A stretch of DNA of 64,000 nucleotides, from assembly GCA_002281485.1 (NCBI GenBank), contig NCGF01000005.1, positions 62,001 to 126,000 on the forward strand, in the 5' to 3' direction. This stretch comes from Sphingomonas sp. 28-66-16 (GTDB taxonomy: Bacteria; Pseudomonadota; Alphaproteobacteria; Sphingomonadales; Sphingomonadaceae). The position numbers were made by a program, and so were the translations under genes. The notes below the pieces were generated by a model, which worked only from the letters and a program-made list of their open reading frames with translations, was not told the DNA's origin and ran no database searches. Positions 30,705 through 39,867 of the stretch are shown here, in pieces (within the stretch, counting starts at the first letter, position 1; every line of letters starts with the position of its first letter).

Positions 30705-31772
30705 CTACCGCACCAACCTTGTCACATGCCCCATCTTGCGCCCCGCGCGCACCGTCTTCCCATAGAGGTGCAGATGCGCGTCGCGTTCGCCCAGCACCGT
30801 CAGCCAGTCGCCCGCGGCGTCGCCGATCAGATTGGCCATCACCACGCGCTGCGCGGTGAGTCCGGTGTCGCCGAGGGGTAGGCCGCAGATCGCGCGGACG
30901 TGGTTTTCGAACTGGCTCGTCACCGCGCCCTCGATCGTCCAGTGCCCGCTATTGTGGACGCGCGGGGCCATCTCGTTGAAGACGGGGCCGTCGGCGCCGA
31001 CGAAATATTCACAGGCCAGCACGCCGACATGACCGAGGGTCTCGGCGATGCGCCCGGTGAGCGCCGCCGCCTCGCCCCATTGCCGCGCGATCTCCGCCGG
31101 GGCAGGCAGGGTGGAGCGGGCGAGGATGCCGTCCTTGTGCTCGTTCCACGGCGGCGGATAGCTCACCATCGCGCCGTCAGCCCCGCGCGCGAGGATGATC
31201 GAGAATTCATGCGTGAAGGGTACGAACCCTTCAAGGATCGCCGGCCGCCCGCCGATCGATTCCCAGGCCGGCTCGATACTGGCAGGATCGGCGATCCGCA
31301 CCTGCCCCTTGCCGTCATAGCCGAGCCGGATCGTCTTCAGGATCGCCGGGCAGCCAATGTCGGCGGCGGCGGCGTGCAATTCGTCGAGCGTCGTCACCTT
31401 CGCCCAGCGCGCGGTGCGCCCGCCGAGCGCGTTGACGAAAGTCTTCTCGTCGGCGCGGTCCTGCGCGATGGCGAGCGAGGTTGGGCTAGGGTGAACGGGC
31501 ACCTTGCCGTTCAGATAGTCGACCGGCTCGATGTCGATATTCTCGAACTCATAGGTGACGACGTCGCAGGCGGCGGCAAAATCGTCGAGGACGATGCGGC
31601 TGTGATAATCGGCACGGGTGAAGCTCGATGCGGTCTGCGCCGCGACCGCTTCCTCGTCGGGCGCAAGGACACGCGTGGTGTAGCCAAGCTGCGCGGCGGC
31701 GGCGCCGAGCATCCGCCCCAGCTGCCCGCCGCCGAGGATACCAATCGTGCTGCCGGGGGGGAGGGGTTTCAT
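30705..31772 (-). CDS. purK: 5-(carboxyamino)imidazole ribonucleotide synthase
   Basis: A 355-residue ATP-grasp enzyme converting AIR, ATP and bicarbonate to N5-CAIR. Signature GSTIGILGGGQLGRMLGAAA at the start; CPAILKTIRLGYDGKGQ is the ATP-binding part, and NEMAPRVHNSGHWTIEGA the active-site strand. Start placed at 31772; the open frame continues upstream through the intergenic repeat and is not credible. It is downstream of purE, whose product PurE uses N5-CAIR next, separated by 175 bases carrying a palindromic repeat. Confidence 0.97.
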   Translation of the reverse strand: MKPLPPGSTIGILGGGQLGRMLGAAAAQLGYTTRVLAPDEEAVAAQTASSFTRADYHSRIVLDDFAAACDVVTYEFENIDIEPVDYLNGKVPVHPSPTSLAIAQDRADEKTFVNALGGRTARWAKVTTLDELHAAAADIGCPAILKTIRLGYDGKGQVRIADPASIEPAWESIGGRPAILEGFVPFTHEFSIILARGADGAMVSYPPPWNEHKDGILARSTLPAPAEIARQWGEAAALTGRIAETLGHVGVLACEYFVGADGPVFNEMAPRVHNSGHWTIEGAVTSQFENHVRAICGLPLGDTGLTAQRVVMANLIGDAAGDWLTVLGERDAHLHLYGKTVRAGRKMGHVTRLVR

Positions 31773-31803
31773 GGCGATGATACTCTCCCCTTTCACCGTT
31801 GGT

Positions 31804-31913
31804 CCTGAGCTTGTCGAAGGACTGCTTTTTCTTTCCAGCGCAGAATAGAAGAGCAGCCCCCTTCGACTGCCTGCCTGCGGCAGTCGCTCAGGACAGGCTT
31901 CGACAAGCTCAGG
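31804..31913. repeat. sphingomonad-type intergenic palindromic repeat
   Basis: CCTGAGCTTGTCGAAG (31804-31819) is repeated in perfect inversion as CTTCGACAAGCTCAGG (31898-31913). Between them is a second hairpin, CGACTGC (31864-31870) with GCAGTCG (31880-31886). I remember sequences with this core as very common between genes in Sphingomonadales. It separates purE from purK and may influence their shared transcript. Confidence 0.75.
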
Positions 31914-31947
31914 GCAAACGGGTGGTGGGCTGTGGCAAGCTCCAAAA

Positions 31948-32427
31948 TCACGCCGGATCGCTCGCGACACTCTCGGTCTGTGCGGCGCGCCAGGCCTCGA
32001 GCCGCGCGCCGAGCGCCGGATCGCCGAGCGCGAGGATCGCGGCGGCCAGCAGCGCGGCGTTCTTTGCGCCGGGCTTGCCGATCGCCAGCGTCCCCACCGG
32101 GATGCCCGCCGGCATCTGGACGATCGACAGCAGGCTATCCATCCCCGACAGCGCCTCGGACTGGACCGGCACGCCGAGCACCGGCAGCGGCGTCATCGAC
32201 GCCGCCATTCCGGGCAGATGCGCCGCCCCGCCCGCACCGGCGATGATCACTTTCAGCCCGCGCCCGGCGGCGCTGGTAGCATAGTCCACCAGCCGCTGCG
32301 GGGTGCGGTGCGCCGAGACGATTTTGGTTTCGTGCGCGATCCCCAGCTCGGTGAGCAGATCGGCGCTATGGCGCATCGTCTCCCAATCGGAAGTGCTGCC
32401 CATGATGATGCCGACGGCGGGAGTCAT
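31948..32427 (-). CDS. purE: N5-carboxyaminoimidazole ribonucleotide mutase
   Basis: A 159-residue class I PurE that turns N5-CAIR into CAIR. Hallmarks: [33 protein letters not shown] (active-site His), [15 protein letters not shown] and [14 protein letters not shown]. Normal length. First gene of a purE-purK pair on the minus strand, 67 bases after the GFA gene. Confidence 0.98.
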   Translation of the reverse strand: MTPAVGIIMGSTSDWETMRHSADLLTELGIAHETKIVSAHRTPQRLVDYATSAAGRGLKVIIAGAGGAAHLPGMAASMTPLPVLGVPVQSEALSGMDSLLSIVQMPAGIPVGTLAIGKPGAKNAALLAAAILALGDPALGARLEAWRAAQTESVASDPA

Positions 32428-32494
32428 CGGCGAGGGTTAGCCGTTGCGACCGCCATGGGCAATGGCCTGTCGACCCCGCGTTTCGAGCCCGCCG

Positions 32495-32923
32495 TCAGTC
32501 GGCAAAAATCGCCATCAGCGGCACTATCGCGTCGGGCGAGGGGAAGCGCTCGAAACTGTGCGCCGCGCCGGTCGCCGCCCAGGGCAGTTTTTCGAGCGTG
32601 AAGGTCTCGATGAAGGGCCGATAGTCCGCCGCCCCTTCGAGCAGCATCGACCGGACGTTGACGAAATCGTCCATGCCTTCGGGGCGCGTGAAGGCCCAGC
32701 TCAGGCAATGTCCGCAAAAATAGTGCCGCGCCGCGCCGTGCAAGCCACCGATAACCGGATCGCCTGCGACGACTTCAAAGGCACTGTCGGGATAAAGCGA
32801 GCTGAGCGAAAAAGCGCTGGCCGTCATCTGCTGGCATCCCGTGCAGTGGCAGGCCATCGTCATCAACGGCTTGCCGCTCACCCGAAAGCGCAGCTCGCCG
32901 CATCTGCACCCTCCGTCCGTCAT
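32495..32923 (-). CDS. GFA family zinc protein
   Basis: A 142-residue protein of the glutathione-dependent formaldehyde-activating enzyme/Mss4-like family. Zinc ligands appear in [10 protein letters not shown] (C6, C8), CHCTGC (C25, C27, C30) and FCGHC (C70, C73). Most members have no known substrate and are not true formaldehyde enzymes. The start lies only 12 bases after the gpmA stop, so the two genes are probably one transcript. Confidence 0.88.
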   Translation of the reverse strand: MTDGGCRCGELRFRVSGKPLMTMACHCTGCQQMTASAFSLSSLYPDSAFEVVAGDPVIGGLHGAARHYFCGHCLSWAFTRPEGMDDFVNVRSMLLEGAADYRPFIETFTLEKLPWAATGAAHSFERFPSPDAIVPLMAIFAD

Positions 32924-32935
32924 TGGCCCTCTCCC

Positions 32936-33622
32936 TTATCGCTCGCTCAGATAATAGCGTTCGATCTCGCCCAGCGCCGCATCGAGCTCATAGACGATCG
33001 GCTGGCCGGTCGGGATTTCGAGATGGGTGATCTCATCGTCCGGGATCCCCGACAGATGCTTGACGAGGGCGCGGAGCGAATTGCCGTGCGCCGAGATCAG
33101 TACGCGCTCGCCGGCGCGGAGCGCGGGCGCGATTGTCGCTTCCCAATAGGGCAGCACGCGCGCGATCGTGTCCTTCAGGCTTTCGGTCGCGGGTACGGTG
33201 ATCCCGGCATAGCGGCGGTCCAGCGAGAGGTCATAGGCGCTGCCCGGCGCCATCGGCGGCGGCGGGACATCGAAGCTGCGGCGCCAGATCTTGACCTGTT
33301 CGTCGCCGAATTCGGCTGCCGTCTCGGCCTTGTCGAGCCCGGTCAGCCCGCCGTAATGCCGTTCGTTGAGGCGCCAGTCCTTCGCGACCGGCAGCCACAG
33401 CCGCCCCATTTCCTCGAGCGCGAGGTTGAGCGTCTTGATCGCGCGGGTCTGAAGCGACGTGAAGCAGCGATCGAAATCGAGGCCCCTGGCCGCCATCAGC
33501 CGCCCCGCCGCGCGCGCTTCCTCGGCGCCCTTGTCGGTGACGTCGACGTCCCACCAGCCGGTGAAACGGTTTTCGAGATTCCAGGCCGACTGGCCGTGGC
33601 GGATCAGGACGAGGGTGGGCAT
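32936..33622 (-). CDS. gpmA: 2,3-bisphosphoglycerate-dependent phosphoglycerate mutase
   Basis: A 228-residue histidine phosphatase superfamily enzyme that interconverts 3- and 2-phosphoglycerate. [20 protein letters not shown] has the phospho-accepting His9; [15 protein letters not shown] and [16 protein letters not shown] complete the active site. The start at 33622 matches the family N-terminus (PTLVLIRHG); the longer frame to 33661 runs into a repeat. pyk, the next-but-one glycolytic step, is 3 kb upstream in the same orientation. Confidence 0.97.
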   Translation of the reverse strand: MPTLVLIRHGQSAWNLENRFTGWWDVDVTDKGAEEARAAGRLMAARGLDFDRCFTSLQTRAIKTLNLALEEMGRLWLPVAKDWRLNERHYGGLTGLDKAETAAEFGDEQVKIWRRSFDVPPPPMAPGSAYDLSLDRRYAGITVPATESLKDTIARVLPYWEATIAPALRAGERVLISAHGNSLRALVKHLSGIPDDEITHLEIPTGQPIVYELDAALGEIERYYLSER

Positions 33623-33651
33623 GAGACTTTGGGTCACTCCAGGATCGTCAG

Positions 33652-33703
33652 GCCGGCGCAAGCCGGCATCTCGGGCGGTTTCAGACCCCGGCTTTCGCCG
33701 GGG
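33652..33703. repeat. pair of short GC-rich hairpins
   Basis: GCCGGC-gcaa-GCCGGC (33652-33667) is followed by CCCCGGC-tttc-GCCGGGG (33686-33703). They fill the gap between the M14 peptidase end and the gpmA start. The pattern recalls dispersed palindromes in sphingomonads; the second may also stop the upstream transcript, although no U-run follows. Confidence 0.5.
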
Positions 33704-33715
33704 TGGCGGACAAGA

Positions 33716-34834
33716 TCAATAGCCGTCGATCAGATCGGCGAGCGTCTCGAGGCAGCTGTGCGCGAGCGTGCGGCAGCGTTCGGGCGACCAGCCGTGGACC
33801 GGATCGGGATTGGCGTCGTGATCCTTGAACGGCATTTCGAGCGTCATCGAAACCGCCCCGAAGCGTTCGGCGAGCTGATTGGTCGACATGGTGAGGTTAG
33901 CCTTGCCCGGCGGGGCCTGGCCATAGCCGAGCGCGGTCTGGAAATCGGGCGTGCGCGCCGCCAGCGCCTGCTGGAAGGTATAGAATTTGTCGCCGAGCGC
34001 GTCGGTCCAGCTCGGAATGCCTTCGAACCCCGCGGTGAAATTGGCGGGGATCGCCTCGTCGCCATGGATGTCCATCGCGAAGACGACGCCGGTCGCGTCC
34101 ATCGCGTCGCGCACGCACAGCACTTCGGGGCTGCGCTCGGGCGTCGGCGCGGCCCATTCGCGGTTGAGGTTGACGCCCGCCGCATTGGTGCGCAGATGCC
34201 CGCGCGCGCTGCCATCGGGGTTCATGTTGGGGACGAGGTGAAAGGTCGCCTTGGCGCGCAGGGCGGCGGCGACCGGATCGGCGGGGTTGGCGAGCTTTTC
34301 GAGCGCGCCCTCCATCCAGAATTCGGCCATCGTCTCGCCGGGATGCTGGCGGGCATAGAGCCAGACGGGCTTGGCGCCCGCGCCGATCGTCAGGCAGTCG
34401 ATCGGCTGGCCGTCGATCGACTGGCCGAGCGTGCGGTGCGACACGCCCGCCATCCGCGCATAGCGCGCGATCAGCGCATTGTGCCGCTCGACCGGATAGG
34501 GCGCGAAATAGGCGAACCAGACGAGATCGGTGTCCGACGCGTGGGTGATTTCGAGCACGCCATCGGCATAACGCGTGTCGGCGAGCGTCCAGCTCTCGCG
34601 ATCGTGGCTCACCCGTGCCTTGTAGCCGGGCCAGCCGAGCGGATAGGCGCTGCCGCCCGCGTTGGCGATCTTCAGCGTCAGCGTCCTGCCGCGTGCGCCG
34701 TCGACGCGAAAGTAGAACCATTGATAGAAATCGGAGGCATGATCCTTGACGATTTCGAGCGTCGCTGTGTCGCCGTTCACGTCAAGGACATCGATGTTGC
34801 CGCCATCGAAGGCGGACGAAATGGTGATGGTCAT
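33716..34834 (-). CDS. M14 family zinc carboxypeptidase, cytosolic-type (CCP/Nna1-like)
   Basis: A 372-residue protein without signal peptide. The N-terminal 120 residues form the beta-sandwich domain that precedes the catalytic domain in cytosolic carboxypeptidases (DFYQWFYFRVDGARGRTL). Zinc ligands are H164 and E167 in ARQHPGETMAEF and H257 in AMDIHGDE; E333 in SMTLEMPFK is the general base, and NPDGSARGHLRTNAAGVNLN matches the substrate-binding segment. Eukaryotic relatives trim glutamate from tubulin; bacterial substrates are poorly known. Its ATG overlaps the DUF4136 stop by 4 bases (ATGA). Confidence 0.93.
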   Translation of the reverse strand: MTITISSAFDGGNIDVLDVNGDTATLEIVKDHASDFYQWFYFRVDGARGRTLTLKIANAGGSAYPLGWPGYKARVSHDRESWTLADTRYADGVLEITHASDTDLVWFAYFAPYPVERHNALIARYARMAGVSHRTLGQSIDGQPIDCLTIGAGAKPVWLYARQHPGETMAEFWMEGALEKLANPADPVAAALRAKATFHLVPNMNPDGSARGHLRTNAAGVNLNREWAAPTPERSPEVLCVRDAMDATGVVFAMDIHGDEAIPANFTAGFEGIPSWTDALGDKFYTFQQALAARTPDFQTALGYGQAPPGKANLTMSTNQLAERFGAVSMTLEMPFKDHDANPDPVHGWSPERCRTLAHSCLETLADLIDGY

Positions 34835-35418
34835 TTGACCGTGATAGTGCGGCCCGATTCCCCGGGGAACCCCTTGAACAGCGCGGCCGCCAATTTGTCG
34901 GCGGCGACGCCGGGCTGGGCGTCGCGCGCGCGGCTGTCGGCCTCCATCTGGGCGCGGCCCTCCCAGACGACCGCCCCGCCATCGCTGCGGCGCAGCTGGA
35001 CCGAGAGCTGGCTGGCATAGGATTCGCGCGCGCGACCCTTGCCCACCCCGAAGGCGACGCTGCCGCCGCCGCCGAAACCGCCGCCAAAGCCGCCCGCGCC
35101 GAGCCCGATCGTCACCGGCGGCCGCGCCGGCTCGAGCGTGCGGAGCTCGCGGCTGAACGACACGGTCGCGCGGAGGGTGGCGGGGGTGGCCGGCGGCGTC
35201 ACCCGAAAGCCCTGGCGGGTGAGCTCGGCGGCGACCGAATCGGCGTAGCCGCGCGCTTCGAGGCTCGCCGGATCGCTGCCGGTGATTGGCTCGACCGCGA
35301 TCGTGGTGCGTTCGATCGGCGCGTCGAGATGAAAGCGGGTGACGCGCACCGGGGTGCTGGCATGCGCCGTCCCGACGAGGCAGGTGGCGATCGCGAGCAG
35401 GGAGAGGCGGGTGCGCAT
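34831..35418 (-). CDS. DUF4136-like secreted protein
   Basis: A 195-residue exported protein with signal MRTRLSLLAIATCLVGTAHA. Mature segments such as SLEARGYADSVAAELTRQGF and SYASQLSVQLRRSDGGAVVWEG resemble the DUF4136 family of envelope proteins. A Gly-rich loop (GLGAGGFGGGFGGGGS) is inserted in the middle. The start at 35418 was chosen for the signal peptide. Translationally coupled to the cytosolic M14 peptidase; no functional link is known. Confidence 0.75.
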   Translation of the reverse strand: MRTRLSLLAIATCLVGTAHASTPVRVTRFHLDAPIERTTIAVEPITGSDPASLEARGYADSVAAELTRQGFRVTPPATPATLRATVSFSRELRTLEPARPPVTIGLGAGGFGGGFGGGGSVAFGVGKGRARESYASQLSVQLRRSDGGAVVWEGRAQMEADSRARDAQPGVAADKLAAALFKGFPGESGRTITVK

Positions 35419-35588
35419 GGGCGTCGTCCTTGGTTGGGGGCGGCAAGTGCCGGCGGTGGTGGCGAAGCCAATGCCGCCCGCGACCTGAACCTCGGCTGAA
35501 ACCTGCCCGCTCGGCTTGACTTGCCCGGCCCCCGCCTTTACGCGCAGCGCCTTTCCAGCATCCAAGTTCAACGAGAAGCGAATCGATC

Positions 35589-35714
35589 ATGAAGATCCGC
35601 AATAGCCTGAAGTCGCTCAAGGGGCGCCACCGCGACAACCGCGTGATTCGCCGTCGCGGGCGCACTTATGTGATCAACAAGACCAACCGCCGGTTCAAGG
35701 CCCGCCAGGGCTGA
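35589..35714 (+). CDS. rpmJ: 50S ribosomal protein L36 (zinc-free type)
   Basis: A 41-residue protein, [18 protein letters not shown] followed by [19 protein letters not shown] and ending ARQG, the standard alphaproteobacterial bL36. It lacks the CxxC/CxxH zinc motif of the classical form and is highly basic. Stands alone between the DUF4136 gene (divergent) and the HAD gene, as usual in this group. Confidence 0.97.
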   Translation: MKIRNSLKSLKGRHRDNRVIRRRGRTYVINKTNRRFKARQG

Positions 35715-35783
35715 GGCAGCGGATTGGCAGGGCTAATCCGCCAATGGCTCAAGCCCGGCCGGCGACGCGTTCGCGCCGTTCGA

Positions 35784-35808
35784 CGACACGGGATCTAGTC
35801 CCGTGTCG
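35784..35808. repeat. palindromic repeat at the HAD gene start
   Basis: CGACACGGGA (35784-35793) pairs perfectly with TCCCGTGTCG (35799-35808) across a TCTAG loop. It overlaps the first possible start codon of the next gene, which could mask it in mRNA, or simply shows that the real start lies downstream. Confidence 0.55.
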
Positions 35809-36471
35809 GGCACGTCAGCCCCGGTGATCACGCCATCTGCGATCAAGCCGTCCGCCGTCATCTTCGATGTCGGCAAGGTGCTTTATGATTGGAGCCCGCG
35901 TTATCTCTACGCGACGGTGTTTCGGGAGCGCTCGATCGGTGACGATCGGGCGCTCGACGCGTTTCTGCGCGACGTCCTGACGACCGAGTGGCATTTCCAG
36001 CACGACGCCGGCCGCCCCTTTGCCGAGACCTCGGCCGAACTGATCGCGCAATTTCCCGAGCATGCCGAGTTGATCGCTTTATGGGGTCCGCGCTTCCTGG
36101 AGACGCTGGGCGATCCGATCCCCGGCATGCCCGAACTCGTCGCCGAGCTCGACGATGCCGGCGTGCCGCTGTTCGCGATCACCAATTTCTCGGGCGAGTT
36201 CTGGAAGCCGTTCCGCGCCCGCGAAGCCTGGCTGTTCGATCGCTTTCAGGACATCGTCGTCTCGGGCGACGAAAAGCTGATCAAGCCCGATCCGGCAATC
36301 TTCGCGCTCGCGCTCGATCGGTTCGGGCTGCGGGCGGCGGAGGCGTATTTCGTGGATGATAACGCGGCGAATGTGGACTCGGCCAAGGCATTGGGGATCA
36401 TCAGCCACCATTTCACGGACGCCGCGCAGCTGCGGGCAGATCTGGCCGCGCACGGGGTATTCGCGCGCTGA
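35803..36471 (+). CDS. HAD family hydrolase
   Basis: A protein of up to 222 residues of the HAD superfamily. Motif I is unusual: AVIFDVGKVLYDWSPRYLY, that is DxGxV rather than DxDxT, as in the YihX/epoxide-hydrolase-like branch. Motif II is FAITNFSGEFW, motif III K in DEKLIKPDPAIF, and motif IV VDDNAANVDSAKALG. Members dephosphorylate small sugar phosphates, for example alpha-glucose-1-phosphate. The GTG at 35803 is inside a palindrome; GTG at 35824 is a likelier start and keeps all motifs. Confidence 0.88.
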   Translation: MSGTSAPVITPSAIKPSAVIFDVGKVLYDWSPRYLYATVFRERSIGDDRALDAFLRDVLTTEWHFQHDAGRPFAETSAELIAQFPEHAELIALWGPRFLETLGDPIPGMPELVAELDDAGVPLFAITNFSGEFWKPFRAREAWLFDRFQDIVVSGDEKLIKPDPAIFALALDRFGLRAAEAYFVDDNAANVDSAKALGIISHHFTDAAQLRADLAAHGVFAR

Positions 36472-36525
36472 AGGGGGATCATTGGCGAACCCGCAAGCGG
36501 CGGCGGGCGGCGACAGCGCCCGGCC

Positions 36526-37983
36526 CTACCCCCCATAGCCCTTCAGTTCATCGCCGATGATCCGCACCACGTGCAGCACATTGGTCGATCCCGGCGTCTT
36601 GAAGGGGACGCCGGCGATGATGATCACGCGGTCGCCGGCCTTTGCCAGCTGATGGCGCAGCGCCATGCGCTTGGCCTTGGCGACCATGTCCTCGAACGAA
36701 TCGACGTCCTTGGTCAGCACCGCGTGGGCGCCCCAGAGCAGCCCCAGCCGCCGCGCAGTCTCTTGCCGGGGAGTGAGCACGAGCAGCGGCACCGAGGGGC
36801 GCTCGCGCGCGACCCGGCGCGCGGTCGACCCCGACGAGGTGAAGCAGATGATCGCCGCCGCCGACACCGTCTGGGCGATATTCTTGGCGGCCTCGGCGAG
36901 CGCGTCGGCGGTGGTCGGATCGGGGCGGGTGATCGTGAAATGGACGCGGTCCCCGTGCATCGGATCGCGTTCGACGGCTTCGGCGATCGCATTCATCATC
37001 GCCACCGATTCGACCGGCCATGTGCCCGCCGCGCTTTCGGCTGAAAGCATGATCGCATCCGCGCCGTCATAGACCGCGGTCGCCACGTCGGACACTTCGG
37101 CGCGGGTCGGCGAGGGCGAGGTGATCATCGATTCGAGCATCTGCGTCGCGACGATCACCGGGCGCCCCAGCCGCCGCGAGACCTCGACGATCCGCTTCTG
37201 CAGCGGCGGCACCGATTCGGGCGGTAGCTCGACGCCGAGATCGCCACGCGCCACCATCACGCCGTCGCATTGCTCGACGATTTCCTCGAGCCGGTCGATC
37301 GCCGCCGGCTTTTCGATCTTGGCGAGCAGGGCCGCGCGGCCCTGGATCAGCCGCCGTGCCTCGGCCAGATCCTCGGGCCGCTGGACGAACGAGAGCGCGA
37401 TCCAGTCGACCTTCTGGTCGAGCGCGAAGGCCAGATCGCTGCGGTCCTTGTCGGTCAGCGCCGCCATCGGCACGACGACGTCGGGCACGTTGAGCCCCTT
37501 GTGGTTCGACAATGCCCCGCCGACCTCGATCCGCGTCGTGATCGTCGTCGCGTCATGCGCGGTCACGCGCAGCACGAGCTTGCCGTCGTCGAGCAACAGC
37601 CGCGCGCCGACCTCGATCGCCTCGAAAATCTCGCGGTGCGGCAGCTCGACGCGCGAGGCATCGCCGGGGGTCGAATCGCGGTCGAGCGTGAAGCGCTCGC
37701 CCGTCGTCAGTTCGGTGCGGCCGCCGGCAAATTTCCCGACCCGCAGTTTGGGGCCCTGCAAATCGGCGAGGATCGTCGTCGGTCGCCCGGTGCGCTTTTC
37801 CATCGCCCGGATCGCCGCGATCACCGCAATTTTCGATTGCTGGTCGCCGTGGCTCATGTTGACGCGAAACGCATCGGCGCCGGCATCGAACAGTTTTTCG
37901 ATCATCTCGGGCGTGCTGCTCGCGGGGCCCAGCGTCGCGAGCACCCGGACCTTGCGCGATCGGGGGCTGGTGGCCTTGCTCAT
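36526..37983 (-). CDS. pyk: pyruvate kinase
   Basis: A 485-residue pyruvate kinase (PEP + ADP to pyruvate + ATP). Recognised by KVRVLATLGPASSTPEMI, FRVNMSHG, the catalytic Lys stretch ALLAKIEKPAAIDRLEEI, VMVARGDLGVELP and ATQMLESMITSPSPTRAEVSD (written here in part as ATQMLESMI). The C-terminal allosteric domain is present. Divergent from the DUF1244 gene with 75 bases between. Confidence 0.98.
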   Translation of the reverse strand: MSKATSPRSRKVRVLATLGPASSTPEMIEKLFDAGADAFRVNMSHGDQQSKIAVIAAIRAMEKRTGRPTTILADLQGPKLRVGKFAGGRTELTTGERFTLDRDSTPGDASRVELPHREIFEAIEVGARLLLDDGKLVLRVTAHDATTITTRIEVGGALSNHKGLNVPDVVVPMAALTDKDRSDLAFALDQKVDWIALSFVQRPEDLAEARRLIQGRAALLAKIEKPAAIDRLEEIVEQCDGVMVARGDLGVELPPESVPPLQKRIVEVSRRLGRPVIVATQMLESMITSPSPTRAEVSDVATAVYDGADAIMLSAESAAGTWPVESVAMMNAIAEAVERDPMHGDRVHFTITRPDPTTADALAEAAKNIAQTVSAAAIICFTSSGSTARRVARERPSVPLLVLTPRQETARRLGLLWGAHAVLTKDVDSFEDMVAKAKRMALRHQLAKAGDRVIIIAGVPFKTPGSTNVLHVVRIIGDELKGYGG

Positions 37984-38058
37984 GCGCTGTCGCTCCTCGC
38001 CTATTTGCGGGTCCGCCTCTAACCCCTATCTCCGCAGGATCAACCGGAGAGAATTCGA

Positions 38059-38364
38059 ATGCACAGCTTGGATACCCTCGACGATGCGATCGCGGCCGCG
38101 GCTTTCCGGCGCCTCGTCGCGCATCTGCGCCACCGTAGCGATGTCCAGAATGTCGATCTGATGGGCCTTGCCGGCTTTTGCCGCAACTGCCTGGGCGACT
38201 GGGTCGAGGAAGCGAGCGCCGAGGCCGGCGCGCCGATCGACAAGCCGGCGGCGCGCGCGTTGATCTATGGCATGCCGCAAGCCGAGTGGAAGGCACGCTT
38301 CCAGGGCGAGGCGACCCCCGAGCAGCTCGCGCGCATGGCCGAAAGCGTCGCGCGGAACGCCTGA
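38059..38364 (+). CDS. DUF1244 family protein
   Basis: A 101-residue cytoplasmic protein of the DUF1244 family. The core is RLVAHLRHRSDVQNVDLMGL, then AGFCRNCLGDWVEEA with a CxxC, then IYGMPQAEWKARFQ. The paired cysteines could bind metal, although no function is established. Common and conserved across alpha- and gammaproteobacteria. Divergent from pyk and followed 75 bases later by an amidohydrolase gene. Confidence 0.88.
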   Translation: MHSLDTLDDAIAAAAFRRLVAHLRHRSDVQNVDLMGLAGFCRNCLGDWVEEASAEAGAPIDKPAARALIYGMPQAEWKARFQGEATPEQLARMAESVARNA

Positions 38365-38439
38365 ACGATGCGGTTTGACCGCGCCCCATTCCCCGCTAGG
38401 CTCGCCCGACGCGATAACGCAATCGAGCAGGGGAATGCC

Positions 38440-39792
38440 ATGAAGATCCGGACCATCGCGGCGATCGTCGCCGCGTCGAGCTTTGCCGTCGGCGCGGCGG
38501 CTCAGACGCCGCCACCGCCGGCTGTGCCCGCCAAGCCGATCTACATTCTCGCCGGCCATTTGTTCGACAAGCCCGGCGCGGCGTTTCGCGGCGCGAGCAC
38601 GGTGATCGTGCGCAACGGCAAGGTGGCCGAAGTCCGCGACGGCTTTGCGACCCCCGAAGCGGGCGCGACGGTGATCGATCTCAAGGACCGCTATGTCCTG
38701 CCCGGGCTGATCGACATGCACGTCCATTTGACCGGGATCGCCGGCGATCCGCTGCGTGCGCGGCTCGGCGAGCTCACCCGCGACCGCGCCGACGATCTGA
38801 TCGAGGCGGAGAAGAACGCCCGCGCCGATCTCGAGGCGGGCTTCACCACGGTGCGCGATCTCGGCGGCGATGCGCGCGGCATTCGCGCGCTGCGTGACGC
38901 GATCGAGGCGGGCGATATCGAAGGGCCGACGATCATCAACGCCGGGCAGATGGTGTCGGTGACCGGCGGGCATGGCGACGGCACCAACGGCCTCGCCGAG
39001 GAATTCGCAGAAGCCGTGCACGCGCACCAGATCAATACGTGTGACGGGCCCGACGACTGCCGCCGCGCGGTCCGCGCGCAGATCGGGCTCGGCGCGCTCG
39101 TGATCAAGTTCGCGGCGACGGGCGGAGTGCTCTCCAACGTCGCCGGCGGGCTCGGGCGGCAGATGACGCCCGAGGAGATGAAGGCGATCATCGATACCGC
39201 GCACAGCTTCGGTCGCAAGGTCGCCGCGCACAGCCATGCCGCCGAAGGGACCAAGGCCGCGCTCGCCGCCGGGGTCGATTCGATCGAGCATGGCTCGTTC
39301 CTCGACGACGAGGCGATCGCCTTGTTCAAGGCGAAGGGCGCCTATCTCGTGCCGACGATGCTCGCCCCGGTCGCGGCGCTCGCGCAGGCGCGCGGCGGGC
39401 AATTGCCCCCGGCGACGATCCCCAAGGCCGAAGCCGCCGCCGCGGCGATGCTGGCCAGTCATCGCCGGGCGATCGCCGCCGGGGTGAAGATCGCGTTCGG
39501 CACCGATACCGGCGTCTCGAAGCACGGCGACAATGCGCAGGAATTCGCGCTGATGGTGAATGCGGGGATGACGCCGATGAGCGCGATCCGCGCGGCAACG
39601 CTCGACGCCGCCGATCTGCTCGGTCGCAAGGACCAGCTCGGCTCGCTCGAACCGGGCAAATTTGCCGACATCATCGCCGTTTCGGCCGATCCGGTCGCCG
39701 ATGTGAAGGCGCTCGAAAAGGTCGATTTCGTGATGCGCCACGGGGTGGCGGTGAAGGCGGGCGGGCAGCGTCTGGCTTTTCCACCGAATTGA
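38440..39792 (+). CDS. metal-dependent amidohydrolase, exported (prolidase/imidazolonepropionase-like)
   Basis: A 450-residue enzyme with signal peptide (ASSFAVGAAAQ). TIM-barrel metal centre: H94 and H96 in IDMHVHL, the carboxylated-Lys candidate in VIKFAATGG, then the HSHAAEGTKAA and IEHGSFLDD histidines and the Asp of AFGTDTGVSKHG. The set is complete for a binuclear enzyme. Related sphingomonad and Caulobacter enzymes act as Xaa-Arg, Xaa-Lys or Xaa-Pro dipeptidases, so a dipeptidase role is likely. AGGGGA precedes ATG 38440; the longer frame adds only a non-homologous leader. Confidence 0.9.
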   Translation: MKIRTIAAIVAASSFAVGAAAQTPPPPAVPAKPIYILAGHLFDKPGAAFRGASTVIVRNGKVAEVRDGFATPEAGATVIDLKDRYVLPGLIDMHVHLTGIAGDPLRARLGELTRDRADDLIEAEKNARADLEAGFTTVRDLGGDARGIRALRDAIEAGDIEGPTIINAGQMVSVTGGHGDGTNGLAEEFAEAVHAHQINTCDGPDDCRRAVRAQIGLGALVIKFAATGGVLSNVAGGLGRQMTPEEMKAIIDTAHSFGRKVAAHSHAAEGTKAALAAGVDSIEHGSFLDDEAIALFKAKGAYLVPTMLAPVAALAQARGGQLPPATIPKAEAAAAAMLASHRRAIAAGVKIAFGTDTGVSKHGDNAQEFALMVNAGMTPMSAIRAATLDAADLLGRKDQLGSLEPGKFADIIAVSADPVADVKALEKVDFVMRHGVAVKAGGQRLAFPPN

Positions 39793-39867
39793 TCGCGGCG
39801 GCGGTTGAGCCCGTCGGCCCGATCGCCTAGACGCCCCGCTTCACTTCATTCGGGAGCCTTTTGATTC

